A stretch of 64,000 nucleotides of DNA from the NCBI GenBank assembly GCA_002425415.1, contig DIMG01000016.1, positions 1 to 64,000 of the forward strand. The letters are read 5' to 3'. Source of the DNA: Micavibrio sp. UBA5572. Its GTDB lineage: Bacteria; Pseudomonadota; Alphaproteobacteria; Micavibrionales; Micavibrionaceae. Of the stretch, positions 8,685 to 17,662 are shown piece after piece. Every line of letters begins with the position of its first letter. The stretch's first letter is position 1. Under the pieces are notes generated by a model. It was not told the origin of the DNA. It saw only the letters and a program-made list of their open reading frames with translations, and made no database searches. Both the position numbers and the translations under genes were made by a program.

Positions 8685-8725
8685 GTGTCTATCCATGACT
8701 TTCTGGATTGGCACTAAGGCTGTTT

Positions 8726-9721
8726 TTATTTGATTTCAAGAATCATTCTTCTGTTGGGATCATAGTCCCATGGATGGTTTGGATGGTTTGGGTGTCTGTG
8801 GGTGACTGGACGGCTATGATTAACATCTTCTACCCCCTTCATCATCCAAACCAAATCGGCAGGCAGATGGAAGCTGATACCCCTGTTTATGCACATCATG
8901 GCGAGCATATTTCGCGCTGTACGGGACGCATCTGGACTGCCAAAGCGATTTTGAGCTTCTGCAAGAGAAACCGAAATATTGATGGCGTCTTGTAGGCTTT
9001 TGTTTAGATACTTGAATTCTTCGGCACCGCTTCCATTCCGCCCATATCTGATTGCGGACATGTTTTGACCGCTGACACCAATTCCCAGAGGGAAGATTCC
9101 ATTGTTCTCTTGTTGGAACAGGAAATTTACCAATGGGATTAGTGTTTCAAGCGCTTCGGAAAATTTTCCGGTCTCTCCGAGAGTCCACAGAGCTTTTACC
9201 CTATCTTTGAAGGATAATTCCGGAGTGCCTTCTTCGTAATAATCGAGAGCGGTCAGGGCATGACTTAGTTGGTATCCATTTTTAAGGGCGGAATCTTCTT
9301 CATGAACATGTTTGTAGTATAAAGCAAGTGAGCCTCCAACTGTGCGCTTTGTCAGTTCATTTTGCGATAAAGCTAATTTTGTCATATTGACAAGAGACGG
9401 GATGTCAAAATCCGGATGCTGAGCTGTAAATTCAATCAGCAATCCGGTTCGATCTGATTCGTAACCATATTGAAGAGCGTTATCTATCCAAGAGCATTCC
9501 CCTTTCCAAATCTCTGAAAACCTGTCTTGGATGTATGGTGGAGCTTCGAAAGTCAGGTATCGAAACAAATTATATGTCAGCGTGAAGGCTTCACGAATTC
9601 TTTCTTGTCCAATGTATTGCATAACATCTGTTGCAATTGTTTGGCTACTCCTAAAGGGATGTTCAGTTAAAAATTGCTCTACGATTTCCTGTGCGGCAGA
9701 GCGGGAAGAGAATTTTTTCAT
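8726..9721 (-). CDS. Hypothetical protein, helical, with an HPN-repeat tail
   Basis: A 331-residue protein I do not recognise. It appears soluble and mostly alpha-helical, with no signal peptide or membrane segment, and is plausibly TPR- or armadillo-like (repeated Leu/Tyr-rich helices such as SHALTALDYYEEG and RVKALWTLGETG). The C-terminus is odd: after a helix comes an HPNHPNHPWDYDP segment, encoded by a short tandem repeat at about 8768-8790. It is convergent with the AAA+ gene (41-base gap) and divergent from rpe. The ATG at 9721 follows a weak GAGCT site. Confidence 0.6.
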   Translation of the reverse strand: MKKFSSRSAAQEIVEQFLTEHPFRSSQTIATDVMQYIGQERIREAFTLTYNLFRYLTFEAPPYIQDRFSEIWKGECSWIDNALQYGYESDRTGLLIEFTAQHPDFDIPSLVNMTKLALSQNELTKRTVGGSLALYYKHVHEEDSALKNGYQLSHALTALDYYEEGTPELSFKDRVKALWTLGETGKFSEALETLIPLVNFLFQQENNGIFPLGIGVSGQNMSAIRYGRNGSGAEEFKYLNKSLQDAINISVSLAEAQNRFGSPDASRTARNMLAMMCINRGISFHLPADLVWMMKGVEDVNHSRPVTHRHPNHPNHPWDYDPNRRMILEIK

Positions 9722-9907
9722 GACTGAGCTCTTTCGGATAAAACCAACAATTCTTATGTATTCGGGAAAATGTTATATTTCAGAACAAATAGTATGTCAA
9801 ATAACGACTCAATATTTTCTCACAAAACCCTTGCCTTGATGATTCGCTGTCATTTATAGTGGAAATACAGTGATTTGCCCCTCCTTTTGTCTGAAAAGCG
9901 ACACATT
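9722..9907. other. Divergent intergenic region between the hypothetical gene and rpe
   Basis: These 186 AT-rich bases separate two divergent start codons and must carry both promoters. I see no strong operator, terminator or repeat here. Confidence 0.4.
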
Positions 9908-10567
9908 ATGTCTATTCTGATCTCTCCTTCGATTTTATCGGCTGATTTTGCCCGTCTCGGTGATGAAGTGCGCGCCATTGATGCCGCCGGTGCTGATTAT
10001 ATCCATATTGACGTCATGGACGGGCATTTTGTTCCGAATATTACGATTGGCCCTGCGGTGGTTAAGGCTTTGCGCCCACATAGCTCCAAGGTTTTCGATG
10101 TTCATTTGATGATTTCTCCGGTTGATCTGTTTTTGAAAGATTTTGCTGATGCGGGGGCTGATATTATTACCGTGCATCCCGAAGCGGGGGCGCATTTGCA
10201 CCGGACATTGCAAACGATCAAGGCTTTGGGGAAAAAGGCAGGGGTGTCTTTGAATCCGTCGACGCCGTTGTCGGCGATTGTCCATGTCATGGATCTGGTT
10301 GATCTGGTTTTGATTATGACGGTTAACCCCGGGTTTGGCGGACAATCCTTTATTCCGCTTTTGGACAAGGTTCGTGATGCGCGCGCGATGATTGATGCAA
10401 CGGGGCGGGATATTGATCTCGAGATTGACGGAGGTGTTAATCAGGAGACTGCGCGTGATGTGATTAAGGCCGGAGCTAATGTTTTGGTTGCCGGAAATTA
10501 CGTGTTTAAAAATGGTCAAGGTCATTATGCGACGGCTATTCGTTCTTTAAGAGGGGACGCGGTTTAA
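9908..10567 (+). CDS. rpe: Ribulose-phosphate 3-epimerase
   Basis: A 219-residue TIM-barrel enzyme interconverting ribulose-5-phosphate and xylulose-5-phosphate in the pentose phosphate pathway. Diagnostic motifs are all present: SPSILSADFARLG at the start, HIDVMDGHFVPN with metal-binding Asp and His, DVHLMI, MTVNPGFGGQSFI and the phosphate-binding EIDGGVN. An in-frame extension to 9875 is not needed; the ATG at 9908 gives the canonical N-terminus. Its TAA shares a base with the ATG of the next gene (TAATG), so the two are probably translationally coupled. Confidence 0.95.
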   Translation: MSILISPSILSADFARLGDEVRAIDAAGADYIHIDVMDGHFVPNITIGPAVVKALRPHSSKVFDVHLMISPVDLFLKDFADAGADIITVHPEAGAHLHRTLQTIKALGKKAGVSLNPSTPLSAIVHVMDLVDLVLIMTVNPGFGGQSFIPLLDKVRDARAMIDATGRDIDLEIDGGVNQETARDVIKAGANVLVAGNYVFKNGQGHYATAIRSLRGDAV

Positions 10568-12216
10568 TGCAGGCTTTGGCTCAGAAACCTTTTCTCTTCC
10601 TTGGCCAGATCAGGCAACAAGCCGGTAGTGCCGCTTGTAAGACCCCTTTTTATCATTGGTTATTATCTTCGGGGAGCTCTCCCGATCAGTTGAGTATCCG
10701 GTTGTCCGATCCTTGGGCGGGGAAAAATGAGCTTGGGCGCTTGATGGTGCATGGGGTGATGCGTGCTCATGGTGCGAGTTTGCCGATGGATCAAAAATTC
10801 TGGGCAGTATCCCAGACAGTCGGACATTGGCGCGATCATGTTCACGGGTTTGGTTGGTTGCGCGATTTGCGTGCGGCGGGTGGTGATGCGTCCAGAAAAT
10901 TGGCACGGCACATGGTCGAAGGATGGATTGACCGTTTTGATCGTTGGGATGCCGAGTTGTGGCGGGCTGACCTGATGGGGCAACGCTTGACTATGTGGTT
11001 GTCGTTTTTTGATTTCTTTTGTGGCAGTGCCGATGAAGATTTCCAGCAAAAATATTTTTCGTCTCTTCATCGTCAAGCACGCCATTTATCCCGCGTTTTT
11101 CCTGCCGGTTTATCCGGTTTGCCTTTGTTGCGTGCGGCGCGTGGGTTGATTTATGCGGGGCTGTCTTTTCCGGGGCGGGATGCTTGGATTCTTCAAGGTT
11201 TTGAAAGTGTTCTTAAAGAAATTCCGCGTCAAATTACGGCGGACGGGTTGCATGTTTCGGGGTCACCTGAGAATTTGCTGGAATATGCCAAGGTTTTGCT
11301 TGATTTGCGTTATGCTTTGAATCGTGCCGGATTGCCCGTGCCGAAAGTGTTGCAGTCGGCTATCGAGCGTGCGGGGCCTGCGTTGCGGTTTTTCTGTTAC
11401 CCTGATCGCAAGCTGGGTTTGTATCATGGCGGGCAAGAAGGCGATATTTCTGAAATTGAATCTGTTTTATCCCAGATCAGAGGGTCGAAGCGTCCGATGA
11501 AAGGCCTGAGCCTCGGTGGATTTGAGCGCGTGATGGTTGGTCGGTCATTTTTGATGATGGATCATAGCGAGTGTCCCGAGGCTCCATTTGACCAGTCGTG
11601 GCATTCAGCACCACTGTCTTTTGAATTCATGTATGGGCGTGATCGTATTTTTACCCATTGTGGAGGGCATCCGTGTCAGGAAGATTGGCAGCAGATTTTA
11701 AGACATTCGGCGGCACATAATGCATTGGTAGTGGATGGTCGTCCTGTTCATGACATTCGACATGACCATTCTGTTTCACGCGGATCGTCTGTGATGAAAT
11801 GTAAGCGCACTGAAAATCGTCAGGCGTGTTTGCTGGAAGCCAGTCATGATGGGTATTTGGTATCTCAAGGGATAACGCATCGTCGCCGGATATTTTTAAC
11901 CGATTCCGGTCATGATTTGCGTGGTGAAGATACTTTGTTGTCTGACATCGGTTTGGCTAATCCCAAGCCCGTGACGTTGCGGTTTCATTTGCATCCTAAA
12001 GTTCAGGTGTCTCAGGTTCATCAGGGGCAAGACGTTGTTTTGACTTTGCCCTCGGGGAGTAGTTGGCGGTTTTATGGTGTTGGAGCCAAACTGGCTATTG
12101 AAGAAAGTATTTATCTGGGGTCTGGTATCAAGCCAGTTAAGACGCGGCAATTGGTTTTAAAAGCCGAGATGGACGGGCAGGATTTGCAGGTCAAATGGGC
12201 TTTGCAAAGAGAATAG
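10567..12216 (+). CDS. Heparinase II/III-like protein
   Basis: A 549-residue protein of the heparinase II/III family, which cleaves acidic polysaccharides. An N-terminal alpha-helical toroid (for example WVQ-like HGFGWLRDLRAAGG and LSRVFPAGLSGLPLLRAARG) is followed by the C-terminal beta-rich Hepar_II_III domain (FEFMYGRDRIFTHCGGHP, HSAAHNALVVDG, GITHRRRIFL). I see no signal peptide, consistent with the cytosolic or atypical alphaproteobacterial members often found next to rpe, rsmB and purH. The natural substrate in these bacteria is not established. It starts within the rpe stop codon. Confidence 0.83.
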   Translation: MQALAQKPFLFLGQIRQQAGSAACKTPFYHWLLSSGSSPDQLSIRLSDPWAGKNELGRLMVHGVMRAHGASLPMDQKFWAVSQTVGHWRDHVHGFGWLRDLRAAGGDASRKLARHMVEGWIDRFDRWDAELWRADLMGQRLTMWLSFFDFFCGSADEDFQQKYFSSLHRQARHLSRVFPAGLSGLPLLRAARGLIYAGLSFPGRDAWILQGFESVLKEIPRQITADGLHVSGSPENLLEYAKVLLDLRYALNRAGLPVPKVLQSAIERAGPALRFFCYPDRKLGLYHGGQEGDISEIESVLSQIRGSKRPMKGLSLGGFERVMVGRSFLMMDHSECPEAPFDQSWHSAPLSFEFMYGRDRIFTHCGGHPCQEDWQQILRHSAAHNALVVDGRPVHDIRHDHSVSRGSSVMKCKRTENRQACLLEASHDGYLVSQGITHRRRIFLTDSGHDLRGEDTLLSDIGLANPKPVTLRFHLHPKVQVSQVHQGQDVVLTLPSGSSWRFYGVGAKLAIEESIYLGSGIKPVKTRQLVLKAEMDGQDLQVKWALQRE

Positions 12217-12370
12217 TTTGTTTTTGTTCAGTTTTTCTTGTCAATTTTTTTCAAATCTGTTCTCTTCTATTCATAATATTGAGTGGTGGCAGGGGTTCTG
12301 TGTGAATGCAGCTGTTTTAAAGCTATGTAGTTACTTCCGTTTCAATGCGGCAAGCAGGAAGGAGGCACAG

Positions 12371-13096
12371 GTGTTTCGTGTCGAGCATTTCTATCCTATT
12401 TCTAACGTTCGAAGCGGTGTTCCCGAGTGCGAGTTTCTGTTGAACCATGACGATTGCGAAGGGTTTTTTAAAGAGGTTCGCGATCAGCGGAATTCCTACG
12501 GGACAGATATGTTTCTTTTTGATCTGGTGCTGAAAAACGCTCAGGATATTGGGGTGAGGCGTTTCAGTTTTAATATCGATCTGGCGAGTGCTTTTGAACC
12601 GGATTTTGCTGAAAGTGCCCAGAAAAGCTGTCTGGATTGTGGTTTTTTACCGAGTGGGGTTGTGTTCGAAATTACCGAACATGCTGAAATTCCCGAAGGG
12701 GCGAGTGAAGCGGTCTTGCTGAATATTCTGGATCATGGATTTGGCATTGCGATTGATGATTTTGATCCTTATAAGCCGCAGCAAGTCGAGCGTTTGGCAC
12801 GTTTGGCTTCTTATGCACGCATTCTGAAATTTGATCATAGTCTGGGAGAACGTTTTGCGAAAGGGCAAGCTGAGCAGGTTGTCGCAGAAATTTTAAAATA
12901 TCGGGCGTTGTATCCAGATAAAATCTTTGTACTTGAAGGGGTGTCACCGGAGGCTTTGGGAGATCAGAATTCTTATCTTTATGAATTGGGTCGTGCCGGT
13001 ATTGATGTTGCCCAAGAATTTGTTCCCAAGGAAAATCGTCAGGCTGGTATGTCCTCGAAACAGGATTTGAAAGGTCGTGAGTTTGCTTGCGCCTGA
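12371..13096 (+). CDS. Degenerate EAL-domain protein, probably catalytically inactive
   Basis: A 241-residue protein with the fold signature of EAL cyclic-di-GMP phosphodiesterases but eroded catalytic motifs. The EAL tripeptide region reads ECEFLL. FNIDLA stands for the Asn-containing metal strand, VFEITEH matches EITE, FGIAIDDFDP lacks the second part of the DDFGTGYSS motif, LKFD replaces LKID, and FVLEGV matches the final EGVE region. The start is the GTG at 12371, because AAGGAGG at 12359-12365 lies 5 bases upstream; longer in-frame versions back to 12218 have no such site. It is likely a c-di-GMP-binding or purely protein-binding domain. It lies between the heparinase-like gene and radA. 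Confidence 0.72.
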   Translation: MFRVEHFYPISNVRSGVPECEFLLNHDDCEGFFKEVRDQRNSYGTDMFLFDLVLKNAQDIGVRRFSFNIDLASAFEPDFAESAQKSCLDCGFLPSGVVFEITEHAEIPEGASEAVLLNILDHGFGIAIDDFDPYKPQQVERLARLASYARILKFDHSLGERFAKGQAEQVVAEILKYRALYPDKIFVLEGVSPEALGDQNSYLYELGRAGIDVAQEFVPKENRQAGMSSKQDLKGREFACA

Positions 13097-13120
13097 TCGC
13101 TGATCTGGTAAAGTCAGGAT

Positions 13121-14512
13121 ATGTCCAAGTCCAAAACATCTTATATTTGTCAATCCTGCGGCGCTGTCCATAGCTTATGGGCAGGGAAATGTGATTCCTG
13201 TGGTGAGTGGAATTCGCTCCACGCTGAAGTATCTGAAAGCGGCCCGCCGAAAGGTTTGGGCGGCGGAAAAAAAGGTAAGGTTCTTGATCTGGTCGGCTTA
13301 CAGATGACCGAAGGTAAAACTGTCAAACGGTTGGTTACCGGATTGGGTGAATTTGATCGTGTGACAGGTGGCGGGTTGGTTCCGGGATGCGCCATTCTTT
13401 TGGGTGGTGACCCGGGGATCGGAAAATCGACATTGGTCTTGCAGGCTGTGTGCACTTTGGCGCGGCAGGGTTTAACCTGTGTTTATATTTCAGGGGAAGA
13501 GGCTGTCGATCAGGTGCGGTTAAGAGCCGAACGTCTGGGCATGGCGGATGCTCCGGTGGCTTTGGCGTCTGCGACCAATGTTCGTGAAATTGCTGCAACA
13601 ATCGAGTCTTCAAAAATTGATGTGTTGGTGATCGATTCCATTCAGACCATGTATGTTGATACAGTTGAAAGTGCTCCCGGAACGGTGACGCAGGTGCGTA
13701 CGGCTGCACAAGAACTTATTCGTATGACTAAGAGGTTGGGGACTGCAACATTTTTTGTCGGGCATGTGACTAAAGACGGACAAATTGCGGGGCCTCGTGT
13801 ATTGGAACATATGGTGGATACGGTTTTGTATTTCGAGGGGGATCGCGGTCACCAGTTTCGGATCTTGCGTACGGTTAAAAACCGCTTTGGTGCGACGGAT
13901 GAAATTGGCGTGTTTGAAATGGGGCAATTGGGATTGTCGGAAGTAGCAAATCCTTCGGCTTTGTTTTTGTCCCAACGTCAACCTGATGTAACGGGAAGTG
14001 CTGTTTTTGCGGGAATGGAGGGGACGCGGCCTTTATTGGTCGAGGTGCAGGCTTTGGTTGCGGCAGCACCCTATGGTGCACCTCGCCGTTCGGTGATCGG
14101 GTGGGATCAGAGCCGTTTATCCATGATTTTGGCGGTTCTTGAAGCTCGGTGCGGATTGATGTTTTCGGATTCTGAAGTGTATCTCAATATGGCGGGGGGT
14201 ATTCGCATTACCGAACCTGCTGCGGATTTGGCGGTGGCGGCTGCGCTTATCAGTGCGTTGCAAGGGCGGCCAGTCCCTTCGGAATATGTATTTTTTGGTG
14301 AAATCGGTTTATCGGGTGAAATTCGCGCTGTTTCCCAGCCGGATCATCGTTTAAAAGAAGCTGCCAAGTTGGGATTTACCAGAGGCTGTATTGCCGAGCG
14401 TATCTCTTCGCAAAAAAAACCAGTGCAGATTACGGGTCTTCAGGTCATTGAAATCCGCCATCTGGACGAGTTGGTTGCGATGTTACGCGAAGGTGGAATG
14501 CCGTCTTCGTAA
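13121..14512 (+). CDS. radA: DNA repair protein RadA (Sms)
   Basis: A 463-residue RecA-related, Lon-like DNA helicase that promotes branch migration during recombination. The N-terminal zinc finger has C10, C13, C24 and C27. The RecA core has Walker A GDPGIGKS (96-103) and Walker B VLVIDSIQT. The RadA-specific KNRFG motif (VKNRFGATDEIGVFEM) follows, and the C-terminal Lon-protease-like domain ends with GEIGLSGEIRAVSQ. GTCAGGAT precedes the ATG directly. The cvpA-purF pair follows after 125 bases. Confidence 0.95.
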   Translation: MSKSKTSYICQSCGAVHSLWAGKCDSCGEWNSLHAEVSESGPPKGLGGGKKGKVLDLVGLQMTEGKTVKRLVTGLGEFDRVTGGGLVPGCAILLGGDPGIGKSTLVLQAVCTLARQGLTCVYISGEEAVDQVRLRAERLGMADAPVALASATNVREIAATIESSKIDVLVIDSIQTMYVDTVESAPGTVTQVRTAAQELIRMTKRLGTATFFVGHVTKDGQIAGPRVLEHMVDTVLYFEGDRGHQFRILRTVKNRFGATDEIGVFEMGQLGLSEVANPSALFLSQRQPDVTGSAVFAGMEGTRPLLVEVQALVAAAPYGAPRRSVIGWDQSRLSMILAVLEARCGLMFSDSEVYLNMAGGIRITEPAADLAVAAALISALQGRPVPSEYVFFGEIGLSGEIRAVSQPDHRLKEAAKLGFTRGCIAERISSQKKPVQITGLQVIEIRHLDELVAMLREGGMPSS

Positions 14513-14637
14513 ACGTGTGATATATGCGGCGTCTGCCTGACACGCGTCGTTTTTCAAGAGGTTTAACATTGCTTGCAAAAGGCAGTGTTTTCGACTATCA
14601 AAGGTCTTCGATCCATTAAGCTACCAAGGTTTTTCAT

Positions 14638-15378
14638 ATGACGATCTCTGTGCTCGTTGATATTGGCGTTATTCTTGTTCTTTTGATCTCGGCTGGCGTG
14701 TCTTTTTTTCGCGGAGCTATTCGCGAAGTTTTGACCATTGTTGGTGTGATGGGGGGGGCTTTGGCCGCGTTGATTTTTGGTGGAAGTCTTAAGCCTTTGA
14801 CCCATGGGTGGTTCGGGATTAAAGACGGCGTTGATGCCGGAAAGCTGTTCGATATTTTACCGATGAGTCTGGTTGCTGATATTACGGCTTACGCCATGGT
14901 GTTCATTGGTGTTTTTGTTTTACTGCAACTTGCCAGTTACTTTTTGTCTTCTTCTGCGCATGCGGTTGGCCTTGGGCCGATTGACCGGACGCTGGGGGTG
15001 TTTTTTGGTTTGGCGCGGGGCGTTTTGTTGCTGGGTTTGATTTATCTGCCATTCTATCTCATTTTGCCTGAAGATAACAAAAAAGAATGGTTGTCCGATG
15101 CCAAGACGATGTTTTATGTCGAGCAAGTTTCCGAATGGATGGCATCTTATTTGCCGCAAGATGGGAAGGTTTCCGATGTTGCGGATGATGCTCGTGACAA
15201 GTTGCGCGAAATTGATGTTTTAGGAGAAAAAAGACTCCAGCCGGATCAAAAAGATCAAATCTCCAATTCATCAGACGGGTATAATGACCGCGATCGTGAT
15301 GGTCTGGATTCTTTACTGGATAAAATCAAGCCTTCTACCGAAAAACAACCGCAGGACAAAAAGGGATATAATGAATAA
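14638..15378 (+). CDS. cvpA: CvpA family membrane protein
   Basis: A 246-residue inner-membrane protein of the colicin V production/CvpA family. Four hydrophobic segments occur within the first about 150 residues (for example VDIGVILVLLISAGVSFF and GVFFGLARGVLLLGLIYLPFYLIL), with the family motif GLIDR-like GPIDRTLGVFFGLARG. The C-terminal about 90 residues are charged and probably cytosolic. CvpA is linked to purine-operon expression and envelope stress by family knowledge. The last 8 bases overlap the purF start, a typical cvpA-purF arrangement. Confidence 0.9.
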   Translation: MTISVLVDIGVILVLLISAGVSFFRGAIREVLTIVGVMGGALAALIFGGSLKPLTHGWFGIKDGVDAGKLFDILPMSLVADITAYAMVFIGVFVLLQLASYFLSSSAHAVGLGPIDRTLGVFFGLARGVLLLGLIYLPFYLILPEDNKKEWLSDAKTMFYVEQVSEWMASYLPQDGKVSDVADDARDKLREIDVLGEKRLQPDQKDQISNSSDGYNDRDRDGLDSLLDKIKPSTEKQPQDKKGYNE

Positions 15379-16801
15379 TTCTTTTGACGATAAAATGCAT
15401 GAAGAATGCGGTGTATTTGGAATATATGGACATGATGATGCCTCGACGTTGACCGCGTTGGGGCTTCATGCTTTGCAGCATCGGGGGCAAGAGTCTTCGG
15501 GAATTGCATCTTATGATGATGCTAAAGACGGGGGGCAGTTTTTTGTTCATCGTGGTTTGGGTTTGGTTGATGATATTTTTAATGATGTTTCGATTATTGC
15601 CCGATTAAAGGGGCGGAGTGCGATCGGTCATAACCGTTATGCGACGACGGGTGCAACTTTGTTGCGGAATGTCCAGCCTTTATATGCCGAGTTGGTATTT
15701 GGTGGGTTTGCGGTGGCACATAATGGGAATTTGACCAATGCGGTTAAAATCCGCAATGAATTGACGCAGCATGGTGCTATTTTCCAGTGTACCAGTGATA
15801 CTGAAGTCATCATTCATCTTGTGGCTTTGTCGAAAAAGGCCACCGTTCTTGATCGTTTGGTTGATGCTTTGCAACAAGTTGAAGGGGCTTATTCTTTGAT
15901 CTGTTTTGCCGAAGGTCGTATGATTGGTGTGCGTGATCCGAATGGTTTCCGTCCCTTGGTCTTGGGGCGTTTGGGGGATGCGTATATTCTGGCTTCCGAA
16001 ACCTGTGCTTTGGATATTATCGGGGCGGATTTTGTGCGCGATGTTGAACCCGGTGAAATGGTTGTGATCTCAAGTCAGGGAATTCAGAGCCACCGGCCTT
16101 TTTCTGCGGCGGCTTCGCGGTTTTGTATTTTTGAATATATTTATTTTGCCCGTCCGGACAGCATTATTGATGGTAAGTCGGTTTATGAAATGCGCAAGAA
16201 AATCGGAGCTGTGTTGGCCGAAGAATCTCCGTGTGATGTTGATCTGGTTGTTCCCGTCCCTGATAGTGGTGTGCCTGCCGCGATCGGGTTTGCTCAAGTG
16301 TCAGGATTGCCATTTGAGTTGGGGATTATCCGCAATCACTATGTGGGTCGTACTTTTATCGAGCCCACACAAAAAATTCGTCATCTTGGGGTGAAGCGTA
16401 AACATAATGGTAACCGTGGCGTGGTCGAAGGAAAAAAAATAGTACTGGTTGATGACTCGATTGTTCGGGGGACAACATCGCGGAAAATTGTCGAGATGAT
16501 GCGTCAGGCCGGAGCGACTGAAGTTCATATGCGGATTTCATCACCGCCGATTACGCATGGGTGTTTTTACGGGATTGATACGCCGTCGCGTGATGAATTA
16601 TTGGCATCTAAAAGTTCTGTTCAGGAAATTGCCGATTTTATTAAAGTTGATTCCCTTGCGTTTATTTCCGATGATGGTTTGTATCGCGCGATGGGTGAAG
16701 CCAAGCGCAATACGGCGGCTCCGCAATATTGCGATGCGTGTTTTACCGGAGATTATCCGGTTGAATTGCGCGATCAAATCATGTTGAAAAAAGCGTGCTG
16801 A
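15371..16801 (+). CDS. purF: Amidophosphoribosyltransferase PurF
   Basis: A 476-residue enzyme making phosphoribosylamine from PRPP and glutamine, the committed step of purine synthesis. It begins MNNSFDDKMHEECGVFGIYG. C13 is the glutaminase nucleophile, exposed after propeptide removal. The Ntn-hydrolase domain (LHALQHRGQESSGI, GHNRYATTG, VAHNGNLTN) is followed by the PRTase domain, with VVPVPDSGVPAAIGFA and the PRPP loop VLVDDSIVRGTTS. GGGATA precedes the ATG at 15371. A longer frame starts at 15284 inside cvpA and is not the real start. Confidence 0.96.
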   Translation: MNNSFDDKMHEECGVFGIYGHDDASTLTALGLHALQHRGQESSGIASYDDAKDGGQFFVHRGLGLVDDIFNDVSIIARLKGRSAIGHNRYATTGATLLRNVQPLYAELVFGGFAVAHNGNLTNAVKIRNELTQHGAIFQCTSDTEVIIHLVALSKKATVLDRLVDALQQVEGAYSLICFAEGRMIGVRDPNGFRPLVLGRLGDAYILASETCALDIIGADFVRDVEPGEMVVISSQGIQSHRPFSAAASRFCIFEYIYFARPDSIIDGKSVYEMRKKIGAVLAEESPCDVDLVVPVPDSGVPAAIGFAQVSGLPFELGIIRNHYVGRTFIEPTQKIRHLGVKRKHNGNRGVVEGKKIVLVDDSIVRGTTSRKIVEMMRQAGATEVHMRISSPPITHGCFYGIDTPSRDELLASKSSVQEIADFIKVDSLAFISDDGLYRAMGEAKRNTAAPQYCDACFTGDYPVELRDQIMLKKAC

Positions 16802-16816
16802 TTCAAGGTGAGGTGA

Positions 16817-17656
16817 ATGAAGTATTTTTTAATGATGTTTTTTGGATTGTGTTTTTTGAATGCTCCGTCTTTTGCGGCAGAACATGAAACGGTGTTTGAG
16901 CGTATGATGCGAACCCAAACTATCCAGTGCGCATATATTCTTTATGAACCAGCCGTTATGAAAGACCCGAATACCGGTCAGATGAGCGGAGTGGTTGTTG
17001 ATTTGATGGATGAAATTGCGCGTCGTGCGGCCAATGGTATGAAGGTCGAATGGACGGTTGAATCAACTTACGCCACATTTGCAGAAGACTTGAAACGCCC
17101 GAATGTTGATTTGATGTGTGCAACTCTTTGGACAATGGCAGATACAGGTCTTTTGGGGACATCAACTGTTCCATTGTGGTATAGTGGACTCGGTGCATTT
17201 GTTCGCGCGGATGAAACCAGATTTCAGGATCTTGCTGCTTTAAATTCTGAACAGGTCATTATTTCTGACGTGGATGGGAGTATATCCGGAATTGTCGCTG
17301 CACAGGATTTTCCCAAGGCTAAAATTTTATCCCTTCCCCATAGCGATGATTATACGATTCAGTTGATGAATGTGGTTAACCGCAAGGCAGACGTTGCTTT
17401 TCTTGATACCAATTTCGGTGCTGCGTTTATGGCGCATAATCCCGATATGCTTAAGAATCTTGTGCCAGAGCGGCCATTGCGGGTTTACTCGAACGCGTTG
17501 CTGGTTCGCAAAGGAGAACAAGAGATGCTTAACTTTATGAATATGGCTTTAACCGAATTGATGAATGATGGGACTGTGGATCGTATTCTGAATAAGCATG
17601 AAGCTTATCCTGGTTCTTTCTACCGTGTTGCAAAACCGTATATTTCAGGAAAATAA
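16817..17656 (+). CDS. Periplasmic solute-binding protein, family 3 (amino-acid type)
   Basis: A 279-residue exported protein. A signal peptide, MKYFLMMFFGLCFLNAPSFA, is followed by a likely AxA-type cleavage site. The mature part matches extracellular solute-binding family 3 (SBP_bac_3): CAYILYEPAVMKDPNTG, the VVVDLMDEIARRA helix, DLMCATLWTM and MNMALTELMNDGTVDRIL near the end. Such proteins bind polar amino acids or act as sensors. No ABC permease or ATPase gene is adjacent, so it is an orphan. It follows purF by 15 bases and may be co-transcribed. Confidence 0.82.
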   Translation: MKYFLMMFFGLCFLNAPSFAAEHETVFERMMRTQTIQCAYILYEPAVMKDPNTGQMSGVVVDLMDEIARRAANGMKVEWTVESTYATFAEDLKRPNVDLMCATLWTMADTGLLGTSTVPLWYSGLGAFVRADETRFQDLAALNSEQVIISDVDGSISGIVAAQDFPKAKILSLPHSDDYTIQLMNVVNRKADVAFLDTNFGAAFMAHNPDMLKNLVPERPLRVYSNALLVRKGEQEMLNFMNMALTELMNDGTVDRILNKHEAYPGSFYRVAKPYISGK

Positions 17657-17662
17657 TTTCTT

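Noticed and set aside
10663..11085. Minus-strand frames inside the heparinase-like gene
   Set aside because: Unnatural composition and no initiation signal; the plus-strand gene is clear.
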